The notes: a model not told the origin generated them from the letters alone. DNA of 40,420 bases from Pseudoflavonifractor capillosus (GCF_016902575.1 NZ_JACSNZ010000016.1:1-40420); one strand, 5' to 3'; shown: positions 1 to 8,267, counted from the stretch's first letter. A program made the numbers and translations.

Positions 1-108
1 ACACTGGCGGGCTGAGAAGTGTTTTTTCCGATGCGCATGTCCCCGGAAAAAACAGGATTTCAATTTATTTTCCCGCCTGGGGGCGGGAAAACTCTGCCGA
101 GGGCTTTT
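1..108. repeat. Dispersed intergenic repeat, copy 1 of 2
   Basis: This stretch matches 21621-21727 over its whole length, with one single-base insertion and about four substitutions. It may continue left of the window, because the match starts at base 1. It contains two hairpins: a GTTTTTTCCG / CGGAAAAAAC pair (bases 21-53) and CCCGCC / GGCGGG near 72-88. Three of the substitutions fall in the loop of the second hairpin while its stem is unchanged. In both copies the repeat lies beyond the 3' end of a minus-strand gene. Function is unknown. Confidence 0.85.
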
Positions 109-164
109 CCCCATATAAGATGGTCAGGACTTCCTGCATGATGTTTATGTTTTTCGACAGTCTG

Positions 165-202
165 ACGGGGCCGGAGAACGTGTCAGCGTTCTCCGGCCCC
201 GT
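165..202 (-). terminator. Strong hairpin downstream of the lipoprotein gene
   Basis: A perfect 16-base-pair stem (165-180 with 187-202) with a six-base loop lies 43 bases after the stop codon of the lipoprotein gene. It is very GC-rich. Neither strand has a convincing T tract after the stem, so it may act as an RNA-stabilising 3' hairpin or a weak terminator rather than a classical one. Confidence 0.55.
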
Positions 203-245
203 TTGCTATGTGCATATTTTGCATCAGGCCCCGTTCATGGGTATC

Positions 246-959
246 TCAATATCCAAAGTTGCTGTAATCGATCATGGCCATGTCAATGGCATCAAAGTCC
301 TCCTGTACCGGAGTCCACATATCTCCGTCGTCCTGGATCTGTACCACAAAGGACTCCTCTTCCCCGTGTCCCACATTGGGCAGCTCTGCTTCCACCATGT
401 CCATGACTCTCTGGGCGTAAACGTTGTCCAGCTCCTGGTAGTCTGCTTCGCTCATGGCCTCCAGCTGCTCCTGGGTGGTGATCCCCTGCTCACTGAGCAC
501 CTGGGTAAACACCTCCTGGAAGTCCTCCGGGGTGAATTTGGTCATGATATCAATGGGGCGCACCGTGACCTCCACGGCGTAGTTGCCGCTCTCCAGCTTG
601 TTGGAGGACACCACGGTGTAGTCGCTGTGGCTGTAAATCTCCTGGTACAGCTGGGTCAGGCGGGCTTCGGTCTCCTCATTGGGGTAGTCAAAAAGCCCCA
701 CACCCTGCTCAAAGAACTCCACCTCCACCTGCAAGCCCTGCTCATACCGCTCCTGAGCCTCCTCCTGGGTCAGCTCCATCTCTTCCATGTAATCGTCATT
801 GAACTGCCCCAAATAGGTGAGATCCAGGTACCCTTGCACATAGTTCTCCATGCGATCCTCTTGGCCTCCCAGATTCAAACTGAGACTGCCGCAGCCGCAT
901 AGGGCACCGGCCAACAGACCCGCAGCCAGTCCTGTGGCCAACACACTCCGCTTTTTCAT
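246..959 (-). CDS. Putative lipoprotein of unknown function
   Basis: This encodes 237 residues. The N-terminus MKKRSVLATG plus a Gly/Ala/Leu-rich stretch ending in LCGCGS is a lipoprotein signal; Cys21 or Cys23 would be lipidated, so the protein should sit on the outer face of the membrane. The mature part is acidic and rich in Glu, Gln, Asp and Tyr, with no further membrane segment and no catalytic motif that I recognise. The ATG at 959 was chosen because an AGGGGGAAAG ribosome site precedes it and the signal peptide begins there; an upstream extension to 1064 would bury the signal. It has its own probable promoter (1025-1053) and is separated from rplQ by a terminator, so it is not part of the ribosomal operon. 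It resembles the many small Clostridia lipoproteins of undefined role; I cannot name a family safely. Confidence 0.75.
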   Translation of the reverse strand: MKKRSVLATGLAAGLLAGALCGCGSLSLNLGGQEDRMENYVQGYLDLTYLGQFNDDYMEEMELTQEEAQERYEQGLQVEVEFFEQGVGLFDYPNEETEARLTQLYQEIYSHSDYTVVSSNKLESGNYAVEVTVRPIDIMTKFTPEDFQEVFTQVLSEQGITTQEQLEAMSEADYQELDNVYAQRVMDMVEAELPNVGHGEEESFVVQIQDDGDMWTPVQEDFDAIDMAMIDYSNFGY

Positions 960-1024
960 GGTCTTTCCCCCTTTGTCCTTGGGTTTTCGTGTGCGCTCTG
1001 TTTCAGACGCACCCCTGTGGGGTG

Positions 1025-1053
1025 AGTATACCACACTTGGTATAACTTGTATA
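1025..1053 (-). promoter_or_regulatory. Probable sigma-A promoter of the lipoprotein gene
   Basis: Read on the minus strand, TATACA (1048-1053) and TATACT (1025-1030) are separated by 17 bases. The -10 box is a good match and the -35 box a moderate one. It lies 66 bases upstream of the lipoprotein start, after the ribosomal operon terminator. Confidence 0.5.
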
Positions 1054-1118
1054 TGCTTCTCCAAATGTTTTTATTGAAATTATGAAAAATGACAGGCCCT
1101 GGGGCCTGGCATGTCTTG

Positions 1119-1173
1119 AAAATCCGTGCCGCATAGCGGCACACCATCATTCTTCATCTCTCATTATTCATTG
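1119..1173 (-). repeat. Short hairpin repeat (stop-associated family), copy A
   Basis: On the minus strand this reads AATGAATAATGA, an A/G-rich run, GGTGTGCCGC, a TAT loop, then GCGGCACGGATT. The stem GTGCCGC/GCGGCAC (1126-1142) is shared with copies at 18202-18249, 21728-21786 and 39388-39452. It begins just after the U tract of the ribosomal-operon terminator, in the sense orientation of the preceding gene rplQ. Confidence 0.85.
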
Positions 1174-1174
1174 C

Positions 1175-1221
1175 AAAAAAGAAGTGCCTCAGAAGCAAAA
1201 CTTCTGAGGCACTTCTTTTTT
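1175..1221 (-). terminator. Intrinsic terminator of the ribosomal protein operon
   Basis: A perfect 15-base-pair stem (1181-1195 with 1201-1215) is flanked by six A residues on one side and a T run on the other, so it can terminate in both directions. On the minus strand it follows the rplQ stop codon by three bases and gives a textbook U tract. It closes the 16-kb ribosomal transcript. Confidence 0.95.
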
Positions 1222-1224
1222 GCA

Positions 1225-1566
1225 TTACACCAGCTGGATGATAGCCATCTCGGCGGCGTCGCCGCGACGGGGGCCCATCTTCAGCACTCGGGTATAGCCG
1301 CCATTGCGGTCAGCATACTTGGGGCCGATCTCGTCGAAGAGCTTCTTAGCCACATCTTCCTTGGTGATGTAGCTGAGAGCCTGACGGTAAGAAGCCAGGT
1401 TGTTCTTCTTAGCCAGGGTGATCATCTTCTCGGCAATGGGGGCGACCTCCTTGGCGCGGGCGTAGGTGGTCTTAATCTGACCATTCTCCAACAGGTAGGT
1501 GGTCATGGCGCGCAGCATGGCGCGGCGCTGGTCGCTGGTCTTACCCAGTTTACGGTTCTGTGCCAT
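1225..1566 (-). CDS. rplQ: 50S ribosomal protein L17
   Basis: L17 of the large ribosomal subunit, 113 residues, the usual short bacterial form. It begins [18 protein letters not shown], the hallmark N-terminus. The start at 1566 is preceded by GGAGGAG at proper distance; an upstream in-frame start adds only three residues and has no site. It is the last gene of the operon, following rpoA as in most bacteria, but here after a 166-base spacer with a perfect palindrome (1695-1718), which may let L17 be set apart from RpoA in expression. The terminator starts three bases after its stop codon. Confidence 0.97.
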   Translation of the reverse strand: MAQNRKLGKTSDQRRAMLRAMTTYLLENGQIKTTYARAKEVAPIAEKMITLAKKNNLASYRQALSYITKEDVAKKLFDEIGPKYADRNGGYTRVLKMGPRRGDAAEMAIIQLV

Positions 1567-1694
1567 TTTTAACACTCCTCCGACCTCGCGTTGCGAGATC
1601 TTACATAAATTCGTTCTGACACCCCAAAGGGGACACCGTTGGGTGTGGGTGAGGCGGAACGTTACATACCCTCGCCCTGCCGTTGAGCCGGGGC

Positions 1695-1718
1695 GGTACG
1701 GGGAGAACTCCCCGTACC
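1695..1718 (-). promoter_or_regulatory. 24-base perfect palindrome in the rpoA-rplQ spacer
   Basis: GGTACGGGGAG (1695-1705) is the exact reverse complement of CTCCCCGTACC (1708-1718), separated by two bases. As RNA it forms a stem of about 10 pairs just after the rpoA stop. No U tract follows on the minus strand, so it is more likely an RNA processing or stabilising hairpin, or a protein site, than a terminator. A second small hairpin, CTCGC/GCGAG at 1585-1597, lies near the rplQ ribosome site. Confidence 0.6.
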
Positions 1719-1732
1719 ACGCACCGTGCTAA

Positions 1733-2680
1733 TTAAACCTCTTCGCTGGCCAGGGACAGACCCATCATAGCCAGCTTGTTGATGACCTCTTCCAGGGACT
1801 TGCGGCCCAGGTTGCGCACCTTCATCATCTCGTCCTCGGTCTTGGAGATCAAGTCCTCCACGGTGTTGATGTTGGCACGCTTGAGGCAGTTGAAGGAACG
1901 GACGGACAGATCCAGCTCCTCGATGGTCAGCTCCAGCACCTTATCACGCTGGGTCTCAGCCTTCTCCACCACGGTGGACTTGGAGCCCATGGTCTCAGAG
2001 AGATCGGTGAAGAGGGTGAAGTGGTCCAGCAGGATGCGGGCGCCCAGGGAAACAGCGTCCCGGGCGGAGATGGTGCCGTTGGTCCAAACCTCCAGGGTCA
2101 GCTTGTCATAGTCGGTGGCATCACCCACACGGGTGTTCTCCACGGTGTAGTTGACCTTGCGCACAGGGGTGTACACAGAGTCCACGGGAATGACACCGAT
2201 GACAGTCTGAGCGTTCTTGTTCCGGTCGGCGGTGACGTAGCCACGGCCCTGAGACAAGGTCAGCTCCATGTTCAGGGTGGCGTCGGGGCCCAGGGTGGCG
2301 ATGTGGTGCTCGGGGTTGAGAATCTCCACATCGCTGTCGGCCTTGATGTCACCGGCGGTTACGACCCCCTCACCGGAGGCCTCGATATAGACGGTCTTGA
2401 TCCCTTCGCTATACAGCTTGGCGATGATGCCCTTGATGTTCAGAACGATCTGGGTCACGTCCTCCTTCACCCCGGGGATGGTGGAGAACTCGTGCTGGAC
2501 GCCGGCGATTTTCACCGTGGTCACTGCGGTGCCGGGCAGAGAGGACAGAAGAATGCGGCGCAGGGAGTTGCCAATGGTGGTGCCGTAGCCCCGCTCCAGA
2601 GGCTCTACGACATACTTGCCGTAAGTCTCCTCACCCACGTTCTCGATGCACTCAATGCGCGGCTTCTGAATTTCTACCAT
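1733..2680 (-). CDS. rpoA: DNA-directed RNA polymerase alpha subunit
   Basis: The alpha subunit dimerises to nucleate RNA polymerase assembly and contacts UP elements and activators. It has 315 residues, the normal length. The N-terminal dimerisation domain begins [20 protein letters not shown] and contains the conserved [18 protein letters not shown] block (about 34-51). The C-terminal helix-hairpin domain carries [11 protein letters not shown] near residue 290, which binds DNA. The acidic linker lies between. It follows rpsD with a 69-base gap and precedes rplQ, the conserved alpha-operon order. The start at 2680 has a ribosome site (AAAGGAGGG) upstream. Nothing is missing. Confidence 0.98.
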   Translation of the reverse strand: MVEIQKPRIECIENVGEETYGKYVVEPLERGYGTTIGNSLRRILLSSLPGTAVTTVKIAGVQHEFSTIPGVKEDVTQIVLNIKGIIAKLYSEGIKTVYIEASGEGVVTAGDIKADSDVEILNPEHHIATLGPDATLNMELTLSQGRGYVTADRNKNAQTVIGVIPVDSVYTPVRKVNYTVENTRVGDATDYDKLTLEVWTNGTISARDAVSLGARILLDHFTLFTDLSETMGSKSTVVEKAETQRDKVLELTIEELDLSVRSFNCLKRANINTVEDLISKTEDEMMKVRNLGRKSLEEVINKLAMMGLSLASEEV

Positions 2681-2749
2681 ATCGTGAATACCCTCCTTTT
2701 ACTGTGGCGTAGCTTCCAAAAACGGTTGCGAACTGCTTGAGGGTGACGA

Positions 2750-3349
2750 TTACTTGGAGTACAACTCCACGATCAGGTTGACGGCGACGTCGAAGTCGAT
2801 GTCCTCACGGGTGGGCATGGCCACGACCTTGCCCTGGAGAGGAGCGTTCTTGGTCTTCTCCAGCCAGGCGGGAGCGGCCACGAACTTGTCCTCCTCCACC
2901 AGCTTCTTGAACTTGGCGGAGGAACGGCTCTTCTCACAAACGGCGATCTCCTCGCCCACCTTCACCAGGTAGGAGGGGATGTTCACCCGCTTGCCGCCCA
3001 CGGTAAAGTGACCGTGGTTGACCAGCTGACGAGCCTCACGGCGGGTGCTGGCCAGGCCCAGACGGTACACCACGTTGTCCAGACGGCGCTCCAGCAGGGT
3101 CATCAGCTCATCGCCGGTGTTACCCTTCATGCGAGCGGCCTTCTCATAGTAGGAGCGGAACTGCTTCTCCAGCACGCCGTAGATGAACTTCACCTTCTGC
3201 TTCTCGGTCAGCTGCAGAGCGTACTCGCTCTTCTTGCTTCTCCGCTGGGGGCCGGGATTCCGGTTGGACTCCTTGTTCACGCCCATGACAGCGGGAGAAA
3301 TGCCCAGGGTTCTGCAACGCTTCAGATAGGGCTGCATATTCTTAGCCAT
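2750..3349 (-). CDS. rpsD: 30S ribosomal protein S4
   Basis: S4 nucleates 30S assembly on the 5' domain of 16S rRNA. It has 199 residues. The S4 RNA-binding domain covers roughly residues 90-155 ([19 protein letters not shown], then [20 protein letters not shown]). The N-terminal part has only one cysteine (Cys12) and lacks the four-cysteine zinc motif, so this is the zinc-free type of S4. Some Clostridia carry a second, zinc-type paralogue elsewhere; none is in this window. S4 often represses its own operon by binding mRNA, but no such site is evident here. It lies between rpsK and rpoA. Confidence 0.97.
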   Translation of the reverse strand: MAKNMQPYLKRCRTLGISPAVMGVNKESNRNPGPQRRSKKSEYALQLTEKQKVKFIYGVLEKQFRSYYEKAARMKGNTGDELMTLLERRLDNVVYRLGLASTRREARQLVNHGHFTVGGKRVNIPSYLVKVGEEIAVCEKSRSSAKFKKLVEEDKFVAAPAWLEKTKNAPLQGKVVAMPTREDIDFDVAVNLIVELYSK

Positions 3350-3370
3350 ATTGCTTTTCCTCCTTCCAGA

Positions 3371-3766
3371 TTACACGCGGCGGCGCTTGGGGGGACGGCA
3401 GCCGTTGTGGGGGACGGGAGTCACGTCCTTGATCAGGGTGACCTCCAGGCCCACGGCCTGCAGAGCCCGGATGGCGGCCTCACGGCCCTGGCCGGGACCC
3501 TTCACGTACACCTCGACGCTCTTGAGGCCGCACTGCTCGATGGCAGCGTTGGCGGCAGTCTCAGCAGCGGTCTGGGCGGCGAAGGGGGTGGACTTACGAG
3601 AGCCACGGAAGCCCATCTCGCCGGAGGAAGCCCAGGACAGGGCGTTGCCCTGCATATCGGTCACGGTAACCATGGTGTTGTTGAAGGAGGAGCGGATGTG
3701 CACCTGACCCTTCTCCACGTTCTTGCGCTCACGACGGCGCTTGATCACTTTCTTAGCAGTAGCCAT
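3371..3766 (-). CDS. rpsK: 30S ribosomal protein S11
   Basis: S11 lies on the 30S platform near the mRNA exit. It has 131 residues, standard length. The conserved core is visible: [39 protein letters not shown], and the basic C-terminus [13 protein letters not shown]. The N-terminal tail is lysine/arginine-rich ([16 protein letters not shown]). It sits 15 bases after rpsM and 21 bases before rpsD with its own ribosome site, and the order rpsM-rpsK-rpsD-rpoA is the classical alpha operon. Confidence 0.97.
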   Translation of the reverse strand: MATAKKVIKRRRERKNVEKGQVHIRSSFNNTMVTVTDMQGNALSWASSGEMGFRGSRKSTPFAAQTAAETAANAAIEQCGLKSVEVYVKGPGQGREAAIRALQAVGLEVTLIKDVTPVPHNGCRPPKRRRV

Positions 3767-3781
3767 GTGTCTAATCCCTCC

Positions 3782-4150
3782 TTACTTCTTCTTGTTAGCC
3801 ACGGTGCGCTTGGGACCCTTGCGGGTACGAGCGTTGGTCTTGGAGCGCTGGCCACGGACGGGCAAGCCCTTGCGGTGACGGACACCACGGTAGCAGCCGA
3901 TCTCGGTCAGACGCTTGATGTCCATTGCCACGTTACGGCGCAGATCGCCCTCAACCACATACTCGTGGCCGATGATCTCACGCAGCTTGGCCTCATCAGC
4001 GTCGGTGAGGTCCTTCACGCGGGTGTCGGGGTTGATGCCGGCCTTCTCCAGAATCTTAGAAGCGCTGGTGCGGCCAATGCCATAGATATAGGTGAGTCCG
4101 ATCTCGACTCGCTTCTCCTTAGGCAGATCAATACCTGCAATACGTGCCAT
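3782..4150 (-). CDS. rpsM: 30S ribosomal protein S13
   Basis: S13 is in the head of the small subunit and contacts P-site tRNA and the large subunit. It has 122 residues. [20 protein letters not shown] is the characteristic start, followed by the helix-two-turn-helix ([17 protein letters not shown]) and the basic tail [20 protein letters not shown] that reaches toward tRNA. It follows rpmJ by 18 bases, as in most Firmicutes. Confidence 0.97.
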   Translation of the reverse strand: MARIAGIDLPKEKRVEIGLTYIYGIGRTSASKILEKAGINPDTRVKDLTDADEAKLREIIGHEYVVEGDLRRNVAMDIKRLTEIGCYRGVRHRKGLPVRGQRSKTNARTRKGPKRTVANKKK

Positions 4151-4168
4151 ATTCTTCTTGCCCCTCCT

Positions 4169-4282
4169 TTAACCTTGTCTCTGCTTGTGCTTGGGGTTTT
4201 CACAAATGACCATAACTTTGCCCTTGCGCTTAATGATCTTGCACTTCTCGCACATGGGCTTGACAGACGGTCTTACTTTCAT
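4169..4282 (-). CDS. rpmJ: 50S ribosomal protein L36, zinc-binding type
   Basis: A short gene of 37 codons, translating as [15 protein letters not shown] and ending PKHKQRQG. Zinc ligands Cys11, Cys14, Cys27 and His32 are all present, so this is the zinc-dependent form of L36. It lies between infA and rpsM, the conserved place, with an AGGAGG site just upstream of 4282. There is no second zinc-free paralogue in the window. Confidence 0.97.
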   Translation of the reverse strand: MKVRPSVKPMCEKCKIIKRKGKVMVICENPKHKQRQG

Positions 4283-4362
4283 ATCGGTTAACCTCCTGTG
4301 AATGCCTGATGGCCCCGAGTCGGGCGGAGGCAAGGCCCCGGCCCTTCTCGGTCGTGTTTGTC

Positions 4363-4581
4363 TTACTTGCTTCGCCAGGTGATGCGACCCCTGGTCAGGT
4401 CGTAGGGCGACATCTGTACGGTGACCTTGTCGCCGGGCAGGATGCGGATGAAGTTCATCCGCAGCTTGCCGGAAATGTGGGCCAGGATGATGTGTCCATT
4501 CCCGATGTCCACATTAAAAGTTGTATTGGGCAGGGCCTCGGTGACGACGCCCTCCAGCTCGATCATATCGTCCTTCGCCAA
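4363..4581 (-). CDS. infA: Translation initiation factor IF-1, TTG start
   Basis: IF-1 is an OB-fold protein that blocks the A site of the 30S subunit during initiation. It has 72 residues, the usual size, reading [20 protein letters not shown] and ending [10 protein letters not shown]. No ATG lies at the correct place: the start is a TTG at 4581, with GGAGGT exactly eight bases upstream overlapping the end of the KOW gene. The only ATG inside the normal N-terminus is the sixth codon, which would remove conserved residues. The preceding gene stops five bases upstream, so translation is probably coupled. A rare start codon on such a highly needed factor may limit its level relative to ribosomal proteins. 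An 80-base spacer separates it from rpmJ. Confidence 0.95.
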   Translation of the reverse strand: MAKDDMIELEGVVTEALPNTTFNVDIGNGHIILAHISGKLRMNFIRILPGDKVTVQMSPYDLTRGRITWRSK

Positions 4582-4585
4582 AGCT

Positions 4586-4861
4586 TCATACCTCCATTTC
4601 GTCCCGGATGGCCGCCAGCGCTGCACGCAGCTCTCGGTTGCCCACAGCCTCGCCGGCCCGGACTTTTTCGATGGTTGGATGGTGGTGAAACTCCCCCACC
4701 GGCTGAACGTGCTTGACGTTCTTGCGCTTGGGGCGCTCCACCCGCCGCCGCTTCCCGTCGGCAAGCAGCACAAAGCTGCCATCCACAGCCAGGACCAAGA
4801 ACAGTTGATCCTTGTCATGGCCGCTGCGGGAGCGCACGATTTGGGCTGGTTTGAAACTCAT
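4586..4861 (-). CDS. KOW-domain RNA-binding protein (L14e/L27e-like)
   Basis: A small basic protein of 91 residues starting [20 protein letters not shown]. The N-terminal half is a KOW-type SH3-like fold (the run [17 protein letters not shown], then a basic [15 protein letters not shown]), resembling eukaryotic or archaeal ribosomal proteins L14e/L27e. Proteins of this kind are found in many Clostridia precisely between map and infA, and are presumed to bind ribosomal RNA; their role is not established. The start at 4861 abuts the stop codon of map (4863), implying translational coupling. The upstream alternative at 4894 lies inside map and was rejected. Confidence 0.85.
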   Translation of the reverse strand: MSFKPAQIVRSRSGHDKDQLFLVLAVDGSFVLLADGKRRRVERPKRKNVKHVQPVGEFHHHPTIEKVRAGEAVGNRELRAALAAIRDEMEV

Positions 4862-4862
4862 A

Positions 4863-5627
4863 TCACATCTCTCCGCACTGGGTGAGAATTTCAACCTCGC
4901 CGTCGGTGATGAGTACGGTATTCTCGTAATGGGCCGCCAGAGAGCCGTCCACCGTCACGGTGGTCCAGCCGTCTTTGAGCACCTTTACCTGCCAGTCACC
5001 GGCACACACCATGGGCTCCACGGCAATGGTCATGCCGGGCTGGAGCCGGGGGCCGTGGCCAGCGGGGCCGTAGTTGGGCACCTCGGGGGCCTCGTGGAGT
5101 TTCGCGCCCACACCGTGGCCAACGAAGTCCCGAACCACGGAATACCCGTAGCTCTCCACATACTTTTGAACCGCATGGGAGATATCAGACACTCGCTGAC
5201 CCGCTTTGGCGTGCTTCATGCCTTCCCAGAAGCTCTGCTGGGTGACCTCAATGAGGCGACGGGCCTCGTCGGAGATCTCCCCGCAGGGATAGGTGGCGGC
5301 ACAGTCGCCATGGAAACCATCGATGCAGGCACCCACGTCTACGCTGACGATGTCACCCTCACGCAGCACCACCTTCTTGGAAGGGATGCCGTGGATGACC
5401 ACGTCGTTGACCGAGATGCAGGCAGATCCGGAAAATCCGCCGTACCCCAGGAAGGAAGGTTTCGCTCCCTGGCTCTCGATGAACTTGCGCACCGCGGTAT
5501 CAATGTCTAACGTGGACACGCCAGGGGCCACCATCCGCCCGGCCAGTTCCCTGGCCTGGGCAGCGATGCGGCCTGCCTTGCGCATTGCGTCCAGCTCTCT
5601 GGACGACTTGAGCGTAATGAGCTCCAT
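4863..5627 (-). CDS. map: Methionine aminopeptidase, type I
   Basis: This enzyme removes the initiator methionine from new proteins in the cytoplasm, using two divalent metals. It has 254 residues. All five metal ligands can be placed: Asp97 (VDVGA), Asp108 (GFHGDCAA), His171 (FVGHGVGAKLHE), Glu204 (AVEPM) and Glu235 (HYENTVLI); His79 of VIHGIP is the substrate-binding histidine. The ATG at 5627 was chosen because family members start within a few residues of this point and the longer reading frame to 5699 runs deep into adk. It follows adk by two bases, and adk-map between secY and infA is the usual Firmicutes arrangement. Confidence 0.96.
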   Translation of the reverse strand: MELITLKSSRELDAMRKAGRIAAQARELAGRMVAPGVSTLDIDTAVRKFIESQGAKPSFLGYGGFSGSACISVNDVVIHGIPSKKVVLREGDIVSVDVGACIDGFHGDCAATYPCGEISDEARRLIEVTQQSFWEGMKHAKAGQRVSDISHAVQKYVESYGYSVVRDFVGHGVGAKLHEAPEVPNYGPAGHGPRLQPGMTIAVEPMVCAGDWQVKVLKDGWTTVTVDGSLAAHYENTVLITDGEVEILTQCGEM

Positions 5628-5629
5628 GG

Positions 5630-6262
5630 TTAGATCCCCAGAGCTTTCTCGATGACCTCCGTGGTGGCCTCGATGCTGGACTGATTGTCCACAGAGCACA
5701 GCAGATTGCGCTCAGCATAGAAGGCCTTGAGAGGCTCGGTCTCAGCGTGGTAGACCTCCAGGCGGTGCTGGACGGTCTCGGGCTTGTCGTCGTCCCGCAG
5801 CTCCAGCACGCCGCCGCACTTGTCGCACACGCCCTCCACCTGGGAAGGAGCGTTGACGATGTGGTAGGTGGCGCCGCAGGAGGCGCAGAAGCGGCGGCCG
5901 CTCATACGCTGCTTGATCTCCTCGTCAGAGATCTCGATGGACAGGACGTGGTCGAACACCACGCCGGCCTGCTCCAGAGCCTCGGCCTGGGCGATGGTGC
6001 GGGGCACGCCGTCCAGGATATAACCCTTGGAGCAATCGTCTTGGGCCAAACGCTCGGCTACGATGTCGATGATGACCTGGTCGGGGACCAGCTTACCAGC
6101 GTCCATGTAGCTCTTGGCCTGCAATCCCACGGGGGTGCCGTTCTTCACGGCAGCCCGGAGGATGTTACCAGTGGAAATGGTGGGAATACCCAGCTTCTCG
6201 CTCAAGATAGCGGCCTGAGTTCCCTTACCGGCGCCGGGGGCGCCCAGCATAATCAGCTTCAT
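5630..6262 (-). CDS. adk: Adenylate kinase with zinc-binding LID domain
   Basis: It converts AMP and ATP to two ADP, keeping the adenylate pool balanced. It has 210 residues. The P-loop GAPGAGKGT lies at residues 7-15, the AMP-binding region holds TGNILRAAV, and the nucleotide site reads DGVPRT (84-89) where most family members have DGFPRT. The LID domain has four cysteines (126, 129, 146, 149), the structural zinc site common in Gram-positive enzymes. The ATG at 6262 with GGAGAAGG upstream is preferred to a TTG at 6280, which would overlap the ribosome site. It follows secY by 18 bases. Confidence 0.96.
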   Translation of the reverse strand: MKLIMLGAPGAGKGTQAAILSEKLGIPTISTGNILRAAVKNGTPVGLQAKSYMDAGKLVPDQVIIDIVAERLAQDDCSKGYILDGVPRTIAQAEALEQAGVVFDHVLSIEISDEEIKQRMSGRRFCASCGATYHIVNAPSQVEGVCDKCGGVLELRDDDKPETVQHRLEVYHAETEPLKAFYAERNLLCSVDNQSSIEATTEVIEKALGI

Positions 6263-6280
6263 CTTCTTCACCTTCTCCAA

Positions 6281-7612
6281 TTACTCAAGGAAGCCCTTGT
6301 AGTGGCGCATCATCAGCTGGGCCTCCAGGGCCTTCACGGTCTCCAGGGCGACGCCCACCACAATGATGATGGAGGTACCGCCGATGGCCAGACCACGACC
6401 GGCCGTGCTGCCGAAGGCCAGCATGATGTTGCCGGTGATGGCGGGCAGCAGAGCCACCACAGCCAGATACACGGCGCCAAACATGGTCAGGCGGGCAATG
6501 ACCTTAGCCAGGAAGTCGGCGGTGGGCTTGCCGGGACGGAAGCCGGGGATGAAGCCGCCGTTCTTCTTCAGGTTGTTGGAGATCTCCACGGGGTTGAACT
6601 GGATGGTGTTGTAGAAGTAGCTGAACAGCACGATCAGCAGGAAGTACACCACGCAGTAAATGAGGCCGTTGGAGTCAAACACCTTCAGGAAGGTGTTCCA
6701 GCCGGAGCCCTCGGTCTGAGCGGAGGGCACAAACATGCCGATGGTGGCGGGGATGGAGGCAATGGCCTGAGCGAAGATGATGGGCATCACGCCGGACATA
6801 TTCACCTTGATGGGAATATGGCTGGACTGACCGCCGTACATCTTGCGGCCCACCACACGCTTGGCGTACTGCACGGGCACCCGACGCTCGGAGTTGGTGA
6901 TGAACACGATGAACACCACCAGCAGCAGCATACCCACCAGGATCAGGGGGATGAAGGCGGGGTGCAGAGAGGAATAGGTGGAGCTGTCAGCTCCGGTCAT
7001 CCACACCCGCACGCCCATCACCATGCTGTAAACCATCTGGGGTCCACGGGCAATGATGCCGCCGAACAGGATGATGGAGATACCGTTGCCCACGCCGAAC
7101 TCGGTGATCTGCTCGCCCAGCCACATCAGGAAGGCGGAACCGGCGGTGAAGCTGACAACGATGACGAATGCGGGCCACAGGCCACCCTCCACCAGACCGT
7201 AGGAGTTGATGAGGGTGTAGTAGCCAAAGGCCTGAAGCAGGGCGATGGCCACAGTGGCATAGCGGGTGATGGCGGCGATCTTCTTCTTGCCCTCCTCGCC
7301 CTCTTCCTTGGCCATCTTCTCCAGAGCGGGGATGGCGATGGTCAACAGCTGAATGATAATGGAGCTGTTGATGTAGGGCTGGATGGACAGAGCGAAGACG
7401 GTGGCCTGTGCAAAGGCGTCGCCGCTCATGACGTTGAGCAGACTGAAGATACTGGAAGACTGAGAGGTGATGTAATCACTCAGAGTCTTGGTATCAATGA
7501 AGGGGACGGGAATGGCGGAGCCAACCCGGAAAATCAGCAGAGCAAAGATGGTAAACAGCAGCTTGTTGCGCAGCTCTTGCACCTTCCAGGCACTACGGAT
7601 GGTCTGAATCAT
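6281..7612 (-). CDS. secY: Protein translocase channel subunit SecY
   Basis: SecY is the membrane channel of the general secretion pathway, working with SecE, SecG and the ATPase SecA (which is also in this window at 31011-33800). It has 443 residues and about ten membrane helices. Recognisable stretches are GSAIPVPFIDTK after helix 1, the plug region SGDAFAQATVFALSIQPYI, the cytosolic loop ERRVPVQYAKR that binds SecA and ribosomes, and NLKKNGGFIPGFRPG before helix 9. The gene begins one base after the rplO stop, and the spc-operon order rplO-secY-adk is standard. Confidence 0.97.
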   Translation of the reverse strand: MIQTIRSAWKVQELRNKLLFTIFALLIFRVGSAIPVPFIDTKTLSDYITSQSSSIFSLLNVMSGDAFAQATVFALSIQPYINSSIIIQLLTIAIPALEKMAKEEGEEGKKKIAAITRYATVAIALLQAFGYYTLINSYGLVEGGLWPAFVIVVSFTAGSAFLMWLGEQITEFGVGNGISIILFGGIIARGPQMVYSMVMGVRVWMTGADSSTYSSLHPAFIPLILVGMLLLVVFIVFITNSERRVPVQYAKRVVGRKMYGGQSSHIPIKVNMSGVMPIIFAQAIASIPATIGMFVPSAQTEGSGWNTFLKVFDSNGLIYCVVYFLLIVLFSYFYNTIQFNPVEISNNLKKNGGFIPGFRPGKPTADFLAKVIARLTMFGAVYLAVVALLPAITGNIMLAFGSTAGRGLAIGGTSIIIVVGVALETVKALEAQLMMRHYKGFLE

Positions 7613-7613
7613 T

Positions 7614-8054
7614 TCAGATCACCTCCGCTGTACCGCCTGCCTTTTCGATCTTCTCTTTGGCGGAGGCGGAAAAAGCGGAAGCACGCACGGTGAGCTTCTT
7701 GGTAATCTCGCCGTTGCCCAGCACCTTAACGCCGTACTCGCACTTGGAGAGGATGCCCTGCTCCAGCAGGTCGCAGACGTTGACGGTGGCGCCATCCTCG
7801 AACTTGTTCAGAGCGGAGACATTGATGGTCTCCAGACGCTTGGCAAAGATGTTGTTAAAACCACGCTTGGGCAGACGGCGGGCCAGAGGCATCTGGCCGC
7901 CCTCGAAGCCGGGACGGACACCGCCGCCGGAACGAGCCCACTGACCCTTGTGGCCACGGCCGGCAGTCTTGCCGTTGCCGGAACCGGGGCCGCGGCCCTT
8001 GCGCTTACCCACCTGGGTGGAACCAGCGGCGGGAGAGAGAGTATGCAGATTCAT
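7614..8054 (-). CDS. rplO: 50S ribosomal protein L15
   Basis: L15 has 146 residues. The N-terminus [20 protein letters not shown] and the glycine/arginine-rich extension with [20 protein letters not shown] are typical; this flexible arm threads into 23S rRNA. The globular C-terminal domain ends [12 protein letters not shown]. The ATG at 8054, preceded by an AGGAGGTGCC-type site, was chosen over a frame start at 8111 inside rpmD. It lies 13 bases after rpmD and is directly adjacent to secY. Confidence 0.96.
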   Translation of the reverse strand: MNLHTLSPAAGSTQVGKRKGRGPGSGNGKTAGRGHKGQWARSGGGVRPGFEGGQMPLARRLPKRGFNNIFAKRLETINVSALNKFEDGATVNVCDLLEQGILSKCEYGVKVLGNGEITKKLTVRASAFSASAKEKIEKAGGTAEVI

Positions 8055-8067
8055 ATCGGGCACCTCC

Positions 8068-8253
8068 TTAGGCGTTCTCGGTGACCTGGAGCAGGTAACC
8101 GATGGCGGCAATCTTGCCGCGGGTAGCAGCGTTGTCGGGCTGCACGGTCACATCGCCGATGTGACGCAGGCCCAGAGCCTCGGCAGTGGCCTTGTGCTTG
8201 GCCAGACGGCCGTTCAGGCTCTTGACGAGCTTAATCTCAACAGTGTTAGCCAT
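8068..8253 (-). CDS. rpmD: 50S ribosomal protein L30
   Basis: L30 has 61 residues, full length for bacteria. The sequence [20 protein letters not shown] and the segment [16 protein letters not shown] match the family, in which a conserved LGLRK/H motif contacts rRNA. It lies between rpsE (14-base gap) and rplO, and has an AGGAGG site. Confidence 0.95.
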   Translation of the reverse strand: MANTVEIKLVKSLNGRLAKHKATAEALGLRHIGDVTVQPDNAATRGKIAAIGYLLQVTENA

Positions 8254-8267
8254 AGTCGTGAGCCTCC

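Noticed and set aside
3008-4291. A 427-codon open frame opposite rpsD, rpsK, rpsM and rpmJ
   Set aside because: An antisense shadow of four ribosomal genes, with a biased composition typical of such frames.
5747-7693. A 648-codon open frame opposite adk and secY
   Set aside because: Low-complexity Gly/His/Asp-rich translation, no ribosome site, and wholly antisense to two certain genes.
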